Source: Lactuca virosa (taxonomy: Eukaryota; Streptophyta; Magnoliopsida; Asterales; Asteraceae). Taken from it: DNA of 64,000 nt. Under the pieces are notes generated by a model. It made no database searches. It saw only the letters and a program-made list of their open reading frames with translations, and had not been told where the DNA came from. The translations under genes were made by a program, and so were the position numbers. The stretch is from positions 242,202,110-242,266,109 of the forward strand of contig CAKMRJ010005523.1 of NCBI GenBank assembly GCA_928212115.1. Reading direction: 5' to 3'. Below are positions 10,584-21,428 of the stretch, one piece after another; the stretch's first letter is position 1; each line of letters opens with the position of its first letter.

Positions 10584-11830
10584 TCATGTTCGCTTATTTA
10601 ACACTCGATATGCGACTGAATTGTGCGAATATCCAAGAAAAATCCCTTCATCAGCTTTTGCTTGAAATTTCGAAAGATGATCCTTGAGATTCATAATAAA
10701 GCACCTACATCCGAAAACATGAAAGAATTTCACATTAGGTTTACGATTATTCAGAATTTCGTATGGTGTAATATTAAAACGCCTGTGTATGAAAGATCTG
10801 TTCTGAGTAAAACATGCAGTGGATATTGCCTCAGCCCAAAGATATTGAGGTAAATTCGCATATGCCAACATGGTTCTTGCTGCTTCGCACAGTGAGCGAT
10901 TCCTTCGTTCTACAACACCATTTTGTTGTGGTGTGTATGGAGATGAAAAATTATGCGAAATCCCTTTGTCCACCAAAAATGAATCAAGAACATTGTTCTT
11001 AAATTCAGTTCCATGATCACTCTTGATTTTTCGAACAATCTTCTTTAATGTTGTTTCCATCTTTTTGATAAAATCAATCATGATTTGTGCAACTTCGGAT
11101 TTAAGCCTGAGAAAATAAACCCACGTAAATCTGGAAAAATCATCAACAATAACTAAAATGTACCGTTTCTTGTTGAGAGTTGAAACAGTCGAAGGACCAC
11201 ACAAATCAATATGTAAAAGCTCCAGAGGTGCAACAATTTTCGAATCTATCGTAATTGGATGACCTTGTTTATGTTGCTTGCCAACTTCACAAGCTGCACA
11301 TAAAGAATCATTATCAAATTTAAGTACAGGTAAACCTCTTACCAGATCTTGTACCACCAGTTTATTGATGTTTCGAAAGTTGAGATGTGAAAGTCTTCGA
11401 TGCCATAGCCAGCTTAGATCAGATGTGGCTTTCGAAAGAAGGCATACAGCAGGTTTGCCTACAATAGGATTGATGTCCAGAGTGAACATGTCACCTTTCC
11501 TTTTGGATTTCAGTAACACTTCGTTTGTGTTGACATTCGAAATAATACTTCCTTCTTCGTTAAAGAGAACTTGATTGCCAGTGCCCACAACAAGTTGAGA
11601 AACACTTATCAAGTTATGTTGGAGACCTTCAACATATGCAACTCGATTCACTGTGAATTGTCCATTTGTGATCTTCCCATAGCCTTTAACTTGACATTTT
11701 TTATTGTTCCCAAATTTTACTACTCCAGCATTTTTGAGACTTCGAAAATCTCGTAAATTTTCCTTCTTCCCAGTCATGTGACTAGAGCAACCACTATCAA
11801 TGTACCATTTGTTATCATATTGCTCGTCAC
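10584..11830 (-). pseudogene. pol: Copia protease end and integrase
   Basis: The frame reads through the protease active site DSG (11790-11798, in IDSGCSSHMTG) into an open integrase ORF from 11777. Counting from that Met, an HHCC zinc finger is complete (H126, H131, C160, C163) and the catalytic triad is present as D191, D254 and E290, with the canonical 35 residues between the last two. The C-terminal part ends with GIFLGYSHNSVAYRVLN, as in other copia integrases. This is the best preserved part of the element. The frame closes at 10584, where a functional polyprotein would continue into RT. Confidence 0.92.
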
Positions 11831-14764
11831 ATAGTACCTACAATCAGTGGAAAATTTTAGGTACCCAAGGCTTTTTGGGTCCTTGGAAATTAGATTTCAA
11901 CATGGAATTAAATGAAGAATTTTTGACCCAGTCACAAACTTTAGTTTTGAGACTATCAATAATGTCCACATCATCATTTTTAGGAACTGAAACATAACAT
12001 TTTGTTGGTTTCGGATGTACACTGACTTTACCCTTCGCATTTTGAGTTTGTGACTGAACTGTCTTCGCTTTTGTGACTGGTCTCCAAGCTTTGATGGAGA
12101 TGTTCGAATCTATTGGGGATGAACTTCCATTCGAAGAAGTATTGACATACTTTTCATAAGCTTCGTTGATTTGTTTTTCTAAGTATTTGTTGGATTGATA
12201 AACTTTTCCTCGTCCTTCGAGCCAGTGATCTATATTTTTCCTTGAAGTTATGCCTTTTTCATGCGAAGCCTTTAGTGTTTGTTTCTTCGTATGATTAGGA
12301 AAATTTGGCTTTTGAGGAACAAAATCAACTTTTGGTTTTATTATAAAAGATTGACTATAAGACGTATCAACTGTTGATTTAAAATGTTGACGTTGAAAGA
12401 AATTTTTGATTTAAATTTGATGTTTTTGAAAAATTTGGTTTAGAAACATTCGAAAACTTTGGTTGCTTATTCACTTCAGACCTTGTATGAGTTGATTGAG
12501 ATGAATGTTGGGTTTTTGTTGAAAAAGAGGAATTTTTAGCTTTGAAAACATTTTTGGTTGATTGTGATTCAGACATCTTTTGAGACTCAATATTTTGCCA
12601 AAATATTTTCTTTCTTGCTTGTCGTTTTGAAATGTTGTTTTCCTTCGAAAATTTGTCAATTTGATCTTTAAATTCCTTAGAGTTTAATTTGACAACTTTT
12701 TCATTTTCCTTTTTAACAAGTTTTGTATTCTCTTTTTCAATTTTTGATTTTTCAACCCATTGGCTTTGTGGTTTTTGTCGTTGAAACACATACGAATTCT
12801 TTGTTAAGTTGTTTTCAACTGTGTTTTGATTTGCAAAAAAGCCTTCATCAGTTGTTTTTGAATTATCCTCCTCAACTAACTTCTTTAATTCAGGTTTGAT
12901 ATTTCCAACATTTCCAGTAGTTACGAAGACTTGGTTTGGAAAAACAACATCATCAGTACACTTGAAGATCGGGTAAACCACCGTATTCGCTTCTAGGTAA
13001 TGAGCACCTTGTTCAGTCAGCACTTTTTCGAATTTTTGTGTATCTCCATACACTTGGTCAACAACTGTACGAGGAATTCCTTTTTCCTTTGTAACTTCCT
13101 TTTTCTTCGTTTGTTTCTTTTCTTTCTCATCATCACTATCATCTGTTTGGCTGTCTCTGACTTCCACAAAGTCCACATCACAAACTTTCGAAGTTGAGGG
13201 TTGATCAGTGTCAATCTCAACCAACAAATCCTTACCTTTTTCTTTTCCTTTAAATGATGATGCAACATTTATAATAGACAACTGAGAACGTCAACATCCT
13301 CAATATCACTGATTTCACTAATATTGTCAGAATTATCCTCAATATCAGCAAAATTAGATTGAGAATCAGATGTTGAGTTTTCAGTCTTTTTCAAAATGTG
13401 AATTTGTTCAGACTTAGTCAAAGTGTCATTTACTATTTTAACCAATTCAGTTGAATCAAGATATTCATCTACTTTGACTATTCCATATCTTTACTTATCA
13501 TTCGGAACTTTGTTAAAATCAGCTATTTCTTTTTCACAGTCATACGAAATGTTATCTACCGTAGCTCTTTCATAAGCTAGGAAATGGCAGCAATTTTCTA
13601 TGTTGTTCTTTACTGATTTTGCACGAATGATGTAGTTCAGTTAATTTCCCATACAATCTTTTAGCCGAATTACAGTAAATGTTCCTCTGGGCTAACAACA
13701 GTTTCGATTCACTCGACAAGTTATCCCTATCAACCATGATATTAGTTATTTGAAGTTCTAAACAATCTATCTTAGTAATTTTCGAATCTAGTTTCTTCTG
13801 TGTCTCTAGCAACTGCTTAGACAGCTTCTTAGCTTCATTGCTAGCAGATACCACAATTGAATCAAAATAAGTAACAGTTTCATCGAAAGATACTAATTCA
13901 GAATTATAAGCATGTACTGGAATATTGAAAGATTCAAGAATATTACGTACCTTCGTGGTCATCGGAGATTTGTCAGCAGCTTTTGATACGAAGCATCTCC
14001 CATGAACTTCGTATTCCTCCTCATCTGATTCTTCTTCCATCTTTGCATACATTGCTCTGTGGGTTGGATTTCGCATCTCCTCATCATCTGATCCAGATGA
14101 CCAAATTTGTTAAGTTCCATCTTCTTCTTGTTCACCACGAGCAACTAATGAAAGATTATTTGCCTTCGCACGCACCTCCTCCAACTTTTCCACATAGTAC
14201 GCTTCATCCTTCGTCTTATTCTTTTTCTCATCTTTCTTCCTCAGCATGCAATCATTAGCTAAATGATTAGCCCCGTTGCAATAATGACAATTAATTCCAG
14301 CATCTCCCTTTAACTTCTTCTCTGTTTTTCCCTCAACAAACTTCGTATCTTTCTTCTCTTCCTTCTTTTTCTCATCCCCAGCACTTTTACTCATAAAATT
14401 CCCTTTTGTCTCAGATGACTTTGCCTTCGGATTAAATGGCTTTTTGAAGAACTTTTTCACACGATTGTTTGTATAGAAAGCAATCGTCTCATCATCTGAA
14501 TTCATGATGAACCCTTCGTCTTCGTCTGAAACATCTTTCTCAGCTTCCCTTTCAGAGATCTTCGAAACCAAAGCTAGTGGACCTCCCAAACTTGCCTTCG
14601 ATTCTTCAGCAATTTCGTTCACTTCGCTTTTATGAGACTTCAGCTGATTGTATAAGTCATTCAAAGTTGATGTATCAAAGCTCTATTGATTCTTAACCAT
14701 CATGCTCACACTACGCCACTCCTTACGACCTTACTTGAACAGGATCTGTTCTATAGGCTTGTAC
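11831..14764 (-). pseudogene. gag: Sirevirus-like gag (broken)
   Basis: Gag coding sequence in at least three frames: 14110-14664, 13570-14076 and 12379-13281. The first has a CCHC zinc knuckle (C126, C129, H134, C139; spacing CX2CX4HX4C), the nucleocapsid RNA-binding motif. The next is acidic with coiled-coil-like heptads. The last is Lys/Ser/Asn-rich and leads to the protease. The block GRKEWRSVSMMVKNQ near 14690-14730 matches the equivalent place in the plus-strand gag at about 15840. Stops and frameshifts separate the parts. The capsid N-terminus is missing or unrecognisable upstream of about 14765, where the inverted junction begins. Confidence 0.8.
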
Positions 14765-14937
14765 CTCTGTATTCTTGATTCCTAAGAAGACAGAAACCCA
14801 TGTCTGGTTGATGAACCACGACCATGTAACCAGAGCGTGATTAACAGAGTTTCTCATGGTTCCGGCCATGGCTCAGTAGATGATCGTTGCCAGTCCATCT
14901 TGATGGGTCTTGGCATGGCTACATGGTTGTCTGACAG
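14765..14937. other. Junction of the head-to-head Sirevirus copies
   Basis: Sequence between the last recognisable minus-strand gag and the plus-strand LTR remnant. It matches neither flank clearly in either orientation and carries no supported gene. The orientation of the composite changes here. Confidence 0.6.
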
Positions 14938-15037
14938 AATTAGAGCTAAAACAAGATCATATTTACATCTGTGTTCAAATCTCGCATTCATACTTGAATG
15001 CTCTGATTAATTCATTACTCGATTCATTGTTTCATCA
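14938..15037 (+). repeat. Truncated 5' LTR (last about 100 bp), plus strand
   Basis: Matches the final 100 bases of the LTR at 15959-16293 (for example AACAAGATCATATTTACATC ... TTGTTTCATCA). It is followed directly by a primer site, so it is the 3' end of a 5' LTR whose first two thirds are gone. Confidence 0.88.
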
Positions 15038-15039
15038 AT

Positions 15040-15051
15040 TGCTATCAGAGC
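15040..15051 (+). other. Primer binding site (initiator tRNA-Met type)
   Basis: TGCTATCAGAGC lies two bases after the LTR remnant. It differs by one base from TGGTATCAGAGC, the complement of the plant initiator tRNA-Met 3' end used by most copia elements. Confidence 0.8.
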
Positions 15052-15291
15052 AGGAATCATATCTCTGATCTGATTTTCATCTTTTCAAAAGTTTTTAAAT
15101 CAACTTTTTGGTTTAAGAAATTCCGCACTTTTTGAAAGTGAAAAATTCATTGGATCTCAGTCTGTGATTCGATTCTGCACTTGAATCATTGAATCGAGTG
15201 TTCTGCTAGTGATTCTAATTTGAATCATATAGTTTGTTGTCAAATTCTCAAAGTTTCTTCAAAAATTCTCAAGGATTTATTCCGTACATCA

Positions 15292-15927
15292 ATGGCTTCT
15301 TTCAATCTTAATTCCATGACTTCATTTTCTCATCTTCTAGGATCATCCACCAAAATTCCTATGCTAATCCCTGAGTGTTACGATCAATGGGCTGATCGTA
15401 TACAGGATTATCTCAACGGATTGGATGAAGAACTGTGGAATTGCATTTCTGGCAATCTCAATCCACCAACGAATGTTCAACCAATTGGATCATCTTCTGG
15501 AAGTTCTGATGTTGAGAATCAGTCTGATCGTCTGAAAAAGCTAGAGAAGAGATGCGTGAGAGAGCTAAGAGGTGCTTTGCCTCCAGTTGTTTACAACTAT
15601 GTGAGAAGCTGTACAAATGCAAAGGAGATCTGGAACAATCTCAAGGAGAAATTTCAGGGGAGTGAGAAGACAAAAGTTAACTCTGTGAAGCAATGCTTAG
15701 TGGAACTGAAGGACTTCAGACAGAAAGATGGTGAAACGATTGAAGTTTACTATGATCGTCTTAATGAATTAATCTATCGATGCAATCGATATGGAATCAC
15801 CAGATCAGCCATGGAGTTCAATTTAATTTTTGTTATGGGTCTTCGTAAGGAGATTAAGAAGGTCATTTCATGGTACACAGAGATACGAAAAGTGATGATG
15901 TATTCAATTCAACTGCTTACAAGTTGA
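15292..15927 (+). CDS. gag N-terminus fused in frame to the extra-ORF C-terminus
   Basis: Open frame of 211 codons from ATG 15292 (MASFNLNSMTSFSHLLG). An in-frame ATG also exists at 15220, but 15292 starts where gag-like sequence starts. The first 185 residues are a copia capsid-type gag domain (CYDQWADRIQDYLNG, EIWNNLKEKFQG, VEVYYDRL-like). At GLRKE the frame jumps to KKVISWYTEIR...YSIQLLTS, the C-terminus of the extra ORF at 2667. Both parents share AAGGAG at the join (gag near 14718, extra ORF near 2743), which suggests template switching. The zinc knuckle, pol and most of the extra ORF are deleted. It is intact as an ORF; whether it is expressed is unknown. Confidence 0.8.
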   Translation: MASFNLNSMTSFSHLLGSSTKIPMLIPECYDQWADRIQDYLNGLDEELWNCISGNLNPPTNVQPIGSSSGSSDVENQSDRLKKLEKRCVRELRGALPPVVYNYVRSCTNAKEIWNNLKEKFQGSEKTKVNSVKQCLVELKDFRQKDGETIEVYYDRLNELIYRCNRYGITRSAMEFNLIFVMGLRKEIKKVISWYTEIRKVMMYSIQLLTS

Positions 15928-15946
15928 AGCCTTCGACTTTGATTAC

Positions 15947-15957
15947 AAAGGGGGAGA
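15947..15957 (+). other. Polypurine tract of the plus-strand derivative
   Basis: AAAGGGGGAGA ends one base before the 3' LTR at 15959, the plus-strand priming site. The mirror tract of the minus element is at 2637-2647. Confidence 0.85.
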
Positions 15958-15958
15958 T

Positions 15959-16293
15959 TGTAAGGGTAAATAGAGTTGTAATTAGTCGAAGGATTTCATG
16001 TCTTCGAATGTACTGAGTCTTCGTATCTTATGTAATCTATTTTACTAGGGCATTGTATTCGAAGCTTAACGCATAGTCCTTAGTATATTTTTTGTACGCT
16101 TTCCTCTCCTATAAATAGGAGTGTTTACTAGAGTCATAAAAGAGAGTCTTTACAGAATTGTCATTTGTACTCTGAAAAAATTGAGAGCGTAATAGAGCTG
16201 AAACAAGATCATATTTACATCTGTGTTCAAATCTCGCATTCATACTTGAATTCATACTCTGATTAATTCATTACTCGATTCATTGTTTCATCA
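15959..16293 (+). repeat. 3' LTR of the plus-strand Sirevirus derivative
   Basis: 335 bp, TGTAAGGG ... TTGTTTCATCA, with a TATA box TATAAATAG at 16110-16118. It is close to identical to the inverted LTR at 2300-2635. Six extra bases (TAACTG) separate it from the 19-bp flanking repeat at 16300-16318. Confidence 0.9.
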
Positions 16294-16299
16294 TAACTG

Positions 16300-18230
16300 A
16301 TTTTGTTTATATTAGAACATTGGGACGTCATCATCAATACAGAAACATAAGCATAAACAGACCTTACATTCATTTACACTAATGATTTACATCTCCTTTA
16401 ATCTCTCAGTGTAATGTATCTTGGTATCGACACATGTGATACAAATAAACTGAGTGGGCCAGGTTGGGAAAACAGTGAGTATATATGGTTTTCAACCCAC
16501 AATAATATATTTATTATGTTTAATCATTAAACAATTAACCCAACTTCTCATTCCCATTATCTTCTTTATTCTTAAGATCTACCCTAAGAATCATCTATTC
16601 TTTATTCATTCATTCCTAAGGATTTTCCTAAGGAATAGGCACGAAGTCCATCGCTGCCAGGGTTATCTAATAGGCACTATGTCTATAGTTGCCAATGGCA
16701 CAACTACCAATGTTATCTGTTAGGCACTAAGTCCATAGCTGCCAATGTTCATTTGTAAGGCACTAATTCCATAGTTTCCACGGTTTTTAGAGTATATTTG
16801 ATGAACATGTAGTTCAAATGTTATCTATCAGGCACATCTGCCAATATTATCCATTAGGCGCAGCTGCGAGGATATTTAGAGTACATCTGGTGAACACGTA
16901 GTTCAAAAACACCTACAGGTTGTGAGCCTGCTAGCGTTCCACTAGACTATCTAGAATAGTTTGTGGTTGTCATATATACTCTGCTAGATGACCGGATCAA
17001 CGTTAAAGTCAAGGCTTCTCATCATCTTTCACCTATCAACATCTATATCGTCTTTCATCTCTCATCATCTTTCATCTACCCATCTTTACCCAATATATTT
17101 ATAGGTATAAAAATACATATACAGTTTAACCAAATAAAACATGTATAAATCGTTCATCTAGCATAGATATCAGGAACACAGATAATAAGCACATATAACA
17201 TGTTTTATTATTAAATATTTCATATCTATGTGTAAGATGAAAGTAACTATGCACTCACTTGTTAAAGTGATGACTGAAATTCGGGCAGCGCTTCGCTTCT
17301 AACAATCGTCTTTTCCTTTGACGAAACCTAGTATTATTATCACTAGATTTTTGTCTAATATTTATTGCGACTAATTATTAGTCTATATTTATCATTAACT
17401 CAAAGTCTACTTTCGTGATCTATCAAGTAAGGAATAACCAAGTAGGATCATATTGGAGGTAGGGTCTGTTTGGTATACGAAGTATACTATTTGGAAATAC
17501 CACTTTAAACACCTTACTAAATCACAGCCTATACATCATCCCCGTAAGTAGATCAATCATTATAATGACTTTGAATCACATATATATCTTGTTTATAGGT
17601 TCATAATAACGATAATGAACTTAAACATAAGTTATACTTAAAGTAGGGTAATCATAACTCACTTACAAGGGGGTTTTGGGAGGAACCAGGCTCTACTCGG
17701 GCAGAACTTCTGAGCCAAAAGCTCTTCTTCTTGGAGCCTTCTGGTGCTCCGGGACTCGCTACTAACTCCTAAGAAGGACTAGAGAAAAGCCTTGAGGCTT
17801 TGGGGAGGTTTGGGAGAGCAGTTGAGAGAAGGTGTGTGGAAATGAGGTGAATTGTGCCTCTATTTATATGCTGGAAATCTAGCAACAGGACGTGTTACTG
17901 AGCCCAACACATCATGTTGTGGTGCCAGGTGTCACCATCTGATGGCAAGGCGTGAGGAGGAAGTTGTGGTTGAGATGGTGCCACGTGTCACCTCTGGAAG
18001 TTAACCCCAAAATTAATTAGAGCCGTGTCGGTTTTGTCGCAAAATTTCGGCGGGTCATAACTTCTTCGTTTTTAAGTCGGATTTTAGCGTTCTTTATATG
18101 TACGGAATCCTTGTGACATATACTATGAATTTGGTTAAGATTATTTATGCTAAATAATATTCTATAAAAAAAAGTTATTTTTAACGTTTATTATATCTAA
18201 ATTGACTAGCCCGAATCTGCGGGCGTTACA
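16300..18230 (-). repeat. Right part of the solo gypsy LTR
   Basis: The remaining 1.93 kb of the solo LTR, minus strand, with no gene. 16635-16890 holds degenerate repeats of a unit resembling AGGCACTAAGTCCATAGCTGCC. A minus-strand TATA-like box near 17865 fits the promoter of an LTR that starts TGTAACGCCC at 18230. Confidence 0.75.
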
Positions 18231-18235
18231 CTTTG

Positions 18236-18428
18236 GAGTTCAATGACAATGCCAAAAGTCTCTCATTCTGTCTCATGTAATTGCAATTTATTCTGAGTCT
18301 AAACGGTCTTAGTGGATTTGTTGGTATTTCTACAAACAATACTTATGGTCCCACATTAGGATACATGCGAGAGAAAAATACCCTTTTCAAAACCAAAGCC
18401 AAAGCCTTTTGGAAGGAAATTACGGGAC
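18236..18428 (+). pseudogene. Athila-like gag/ORF1, middle part (copy A)
   Basis: Continuation of the ORF1 frame after the solo LTR (LEFNDNAKSLSF...). A stop codon breaks it almost at once (TAA in CATGTAATTGC near 18276), and a readable protein resumes as NGLSGFVGISTNNTYGP. It runs into the Harbinger-like insertion. The same stop-bearing context occurs in copy B near 29365, so the defect is older than the split of the two copies. Confidence 0.8.
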
Positions 18429-18431
18429 TTA

Positions 18432-19398
18432 GGTGTTGTTTGTTTTTTCTGAAGCTAAATGTCTGCAGTTTGCGGACCACATCTGTAGAGCTTCTGTAGT
18501 AGAAGAGATGGACTAAATGTATGCAGTCTGAAAGAAAAAGGTTGTTTATTTTTTAACATCCACAGGCTGCTAGAATAAACTAAAATCTAATTAAACTGAT
18601 TTTTTTTTAAAAAAAACTTAAAATAGTTTTTCAATAGTTTTATGACTTTACTAGAGATAATTAAAAAATGTAGATCAACTTTTATGTATTATTGTATTAA
18701 AAATGACAATAATATGGTACATATTAACGCATATATTTAATAAAAACAAACAAACTTTGGTCGCAAAGTTATACCTAAACATTGTAATTAGGGATATAAA
18801 TAATTTAACACATAAAATGGAAGGAAATAAACTTTGATTTTAAATGAAAATTTTCAAAATTTTCATTAACTTTTTTCAATTAAATCAATTAAAAACTGAA
18901 CATAAATAGTTTTCCCAATAAATAAATGATATTGCATTAAATAATATTTTCTAAAATTTGGCACAAAAATATAAGACAATATTAGGATTTTTTTCATATC
19001 TATATAACAGCTCCAACGACCATTATTGTAATTAAATCTTTATTTATAAATTAGTCACAAAGGTCATAATTGTGTCGTCAAACTTTTTTTCTTTAAGTAT
19101 TATAACTTTTTTCCTAAAAATTGTTTATCATATATAAAGTTGGATAAAATCTAAGTTTAAAAAAAAACAAAAAAAAAAGAAAGAAAACAAAGATATATGT
19201 GTTTTTTAGGCTCGAATATGTCTGAAGAGGTTTGAAGACATTGGTTCACATCTGCACCAAGATGAGGACGCGCAGACCTTTTTAGGTCTGCAGTCTTCAA
19301 AAAAACAAACAGTCTGCAAAGCCTAATGTCTGCGTGTTGTCTGCACGGCGCAAACAGAAGAGGAGAAGAAAATCTGCAGACAAAAAACAAACTGCACC
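18432..19398. mobile_element. Non-autonomous PIF/Harbinger-like element, 967 bp (copy A)
   Basis: Flanked by TTA (18429-18431 and 19399-19401). The ends are inverted: GGTGTTGTTTGTTTTTTCTG at the left against GGTGCAGTTTGTTTTTTGTC from the right. Repeated TCTGCA motifs lie just inside both ends. The interior is AT-rich and has no transposase. TTA duplications and GGTG...-type ends fit the PIF/Harbinger superfamily, though a low-copy hAT-like origin cannot be fully excluded. The same insertion is in Athila copy B at 29519-30479. Confidence 0.78.
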
Positions 19399-19401
19399 TT
19401 A

Positions 19402-20030
19402 ATGTGTATGAAGCTCGATCCGCCAAAGCATCTCAAATAATTCATCCGATCTTAAGGGTGGCTCTCCGACTTATTGCTAATATTGTCTTCCCCCGTGAAG
19501 ATGTTAGCACTGTCGGTAAGATGGAGATAGAAATTCTTTGGTGCATGGTCACCAGCTTGAAGAGACCATAAGAGACCATATTTTGGCACCTTTCTTGCTT
19601 CCAAACTTCTCAAGGTCTCCACTAGCGATTCCGACCTTATTTACTGTGGAGGAATTATCACTTATCTCGCCACCCACCTTACTTGTGTCGAGCTTTTTGA
19701 GAGTAAGCGCCCGAATCTCAAGAAAATCACACAAGGCTCCAATACCATCACATCCAATGTCCTTGTAGCCTCATCTTTCTTCAGCAGAGAAAGTGACGGT
19801 AGTTTTACATGGTTGGTGCAATGTGAACCCCATTTCTAAGTTCCTGCTGGGAACTTCAGCTCCAGCAGGACATCACTCAGACTTGATGGTGTCTACCAAA
19901 GAATATTTTTGCATATTTCGTTCCATATGCCCCCGATCCCATCCCGAGAGCTCTTGAGCGGCTGCTCGTCGACCATGAAGATGACACTCGTGCTAAAAAG
20001 ATCGTTGAATAGCCACTAATGATGAGATTG
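19402..20030 (+). pseudogene. Athila-like gag/ORF1, C-terminal part (copy A)
   Basis: Resumes directly after the Harbinger-like element (YEARSAKASQIIHPILR, IANIVFP, then MEIEILWCMVTSLKRP). This block resembles the conserved core of Athila ORF1 proteins, where an LWCM motif sits in a predicted helix. Copy A has a duplicated AGAGACCATA (near 19560-19580) that shifts the frame; copy B lacks it. Readable sequence stops near 20010-20030, after which the region is unrelated to copy B. That point is the right edge of copy A. Confidence 0.75.
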
Positions 20031-20287
20031 GAGCCATCGAGAATCTATCCTAACTACAATTACATATAATAAGCTATGTTCTTTTTTAAGTAAAATCTTT
20101 AAAAAAAATCTCATGTATTTGATTGATACATTGTTTTTTTCCTATTCGTTTCATAGAAACATGATTAAACTTTGGAGAAGATATGGCCTAGACGCACCAT
20201 TTGGTGAAGATTTGTGCTTTTGGTTTTGAAAATTAATGAACTAATTATGATTTCGCACGTCCTCACAAATCTTTTGGTTCTCAAAAG

Positions 20288-20291
<4 letters not shown>

Positions 20292-20326
<35 letters not shown>

Positions 20327-20379
20327 ATATATATATTATATATATTATATATATATATATATATACTATATATATATAA
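20292..20379. repeat. (CT)n / (AT)n compound microsatellite
   Basis: About 17 CT units followed by imperfect AT repeats. Open frames through it encode only S/L and Y/I runs and are not genes. Confidence 0.95.
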
Positions 20380-20600
20380 AAGGAGTGATTAATACAAAAT
20401 CTGTAAGTAGGAATTATACAAAGTAATAACGATACATTATTTATCATATAAAATATTTCATCACATTATGATAAACTTGACAAGATTTTGTAATGACGAG
20501 ATTTTTGAAAAATTATTTATAATTTTAGTTACATTTATAATAGTTCATAAAATTTGGAAAAACTTAAATAATTTTTTCTTATATGACAACTAATGACAAA

Positions 20601-20682
20601 GGAAATAATTAATTCTTAGATTGCTTATTTGTTGTTTTAAAGGAAACAATTAATTCTTAGATTGTTTATTTGTTGTTTTAAT
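20601..20682. repeat. 41-bp tandem duplication
   Basis: GGAAATAATTAATTCTTAG... is repeated once with few changes (GGAAACAATTAATTCTTAG...). Both copies end in TTGTTGTTTTAA. Confidence 0.9.
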
Positions 20683-20707
20683 GGTTTGAAGTATATCATA
20701 GTTCTAT

Positions 20708-21075
20708 AAGGTTTAGGTTGTAAATGTGAATATTTTTAATTAATTTGTTGTAAATATAAAATTAATGATTACTTAATTTGAAAAGTCATCAATAGTCATT
20801 TTCTTCAAATTTAAAGGATCGTTTGAGCTAACAATTGTCTATATAATGTCAAGAAATTGAGAAATAATAATATATAGACACACATTTGCACATCCCCGAC
20901 ACATTGGTTATTTGACTTAATTCATAGTAATCGAGAATTAAGACAACAATCCTTGTGATATTTTTTGTTTTTTGTAGCAGGTGAGCAATTCTTTCTGTAT
21001 GTACATAAGTCACTTTCACTATGGTGTCGAGTTTTTTTTATGAATAAAATAAGAGGATTATGTTAGATTAGAAGG
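20708..21075 (+). pseudogene. Orphan first exon and promoter of a defensin-like gene (dead copy)
   Basis: A diverged tandem copy of the promoter, exon 1 and intron start of the gene at 21429. The TATA-like TATATAA is at 20840-20846. The exon would be 20937-20980, ending in the same splice donor context (GTAGCAG/GTGAGC). The start codon reads ATT instead of ATG and one extra T shifts the frame, so no signal peptide can be made. No matching second exon lies between it and the next copy. The homologous unit in the live gene is 21197-21572. Confidence 0.75.
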
Positions 21076-21329
21076 GAAAAACGTGTTCTCACGCTTTTTT
21101 TTGGTTCGCCCAATAACTCACCCTATATATATATATATATATATTATAATATATATATATATCTTATTATATTATTATATATCTATCTATATATATAAAA
21201 GTTTACGTTGTAAATATGAACATCTTTAATTAATTTGTTGCAAATATAAAATTAATAATTACCTAATTTGAAAAGTCGTCAATATTCGTTTTCTTAAAAG
21301 TTAAAGAATCGTGTGAGTTAACATTTTTG

Positions 21330-21336
21330 TATATAA
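21330..21336 (+). promoter_or_regulatory. Probable TATA box of the defensin-like gene
   Basis: TATATAA, 93-99 bases before the start codon, a normal plant spacing if transcription starts near 21360. It is conserved in the dead upstream copy at 20840-20846 while the surrounding sequence varies. Confidence 0.55.
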
Positions 21337-21428
21337 TGTCAACAAATTGAGAACTAATAATATATACAAAACACAACTGCACGTCCCTGACACATTGATT
21401 ATTTGACTTAATTCATACAAAACCGAGA

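Larger units (their letters stand above)
2299..16299 (-). mobile_element. Sirevirus-like copia composite: full-length minus element joined head-to-head to a plus deletion derivative
   Basis: One 14-kb insertion in the solo LTR. From the left it holds an LTR on the minus strand (2300-2635), then a large copia element read leftward: gag, protease, integrase, RT, RNase H, a 1.95-kb spacer and an extra ORF between RNase H and the purine tract. Extra coding capacity in that position is typical of the Sirevirus (SIRE/Maximus) lineage. At about 14770-14937 the orientation flips. A plus-strand derivative follows: LTR remnant, primer site, short gag fusion, purine tract and LTR (15959-16293). Both outer ends are therefore the 3' (U5) end of an LTR, which a normal integration cannot give. 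Several frameshifts make it non-autonomous. Confidence 0.8.
2134..18230 (-). mobile_element. Solo gypsy LTR (about 2.1 kb) split by a later insertion
   Basis: A lone LTR of a Ty3/gypsy element, minus strand. In plus view it starts TGTGACATCCC at 2134 and ends GGGCGTTACA at 18230, so in its own direction it starts TGTAACGCCC. It is flanked by a perfect 5-bp duplication, CTTTG (2129-2133 and 18231-18235), inside Athila gag. The two pieces, 2134-2298 and 16300-18230, add to about 2.08 kb once the 19-bp repeat at the inner insertion is counted once. A minus-strand TATA-like motif lies near 17865. No internal region remains, which fits LTR-LTR recombination. Confidence 0.85.
20031..20707. other. 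AT-rich intergenic sequence without a gene
   Basis: Contains a (CT)n(AT)n microsatellite at 20292-20379 and a 41-bp tandem duplication (20601-20641 and 20642-20682). I see no coding or element signature. Confidence 0.7.

Noticed and set aside
16635..16890. Possible CRISPR-like array of GGCACTAAGTCCATAGCTGCC units
   Set aside because: Units are degenerate and irregularly spaced, inside a plant gypsy LTR.
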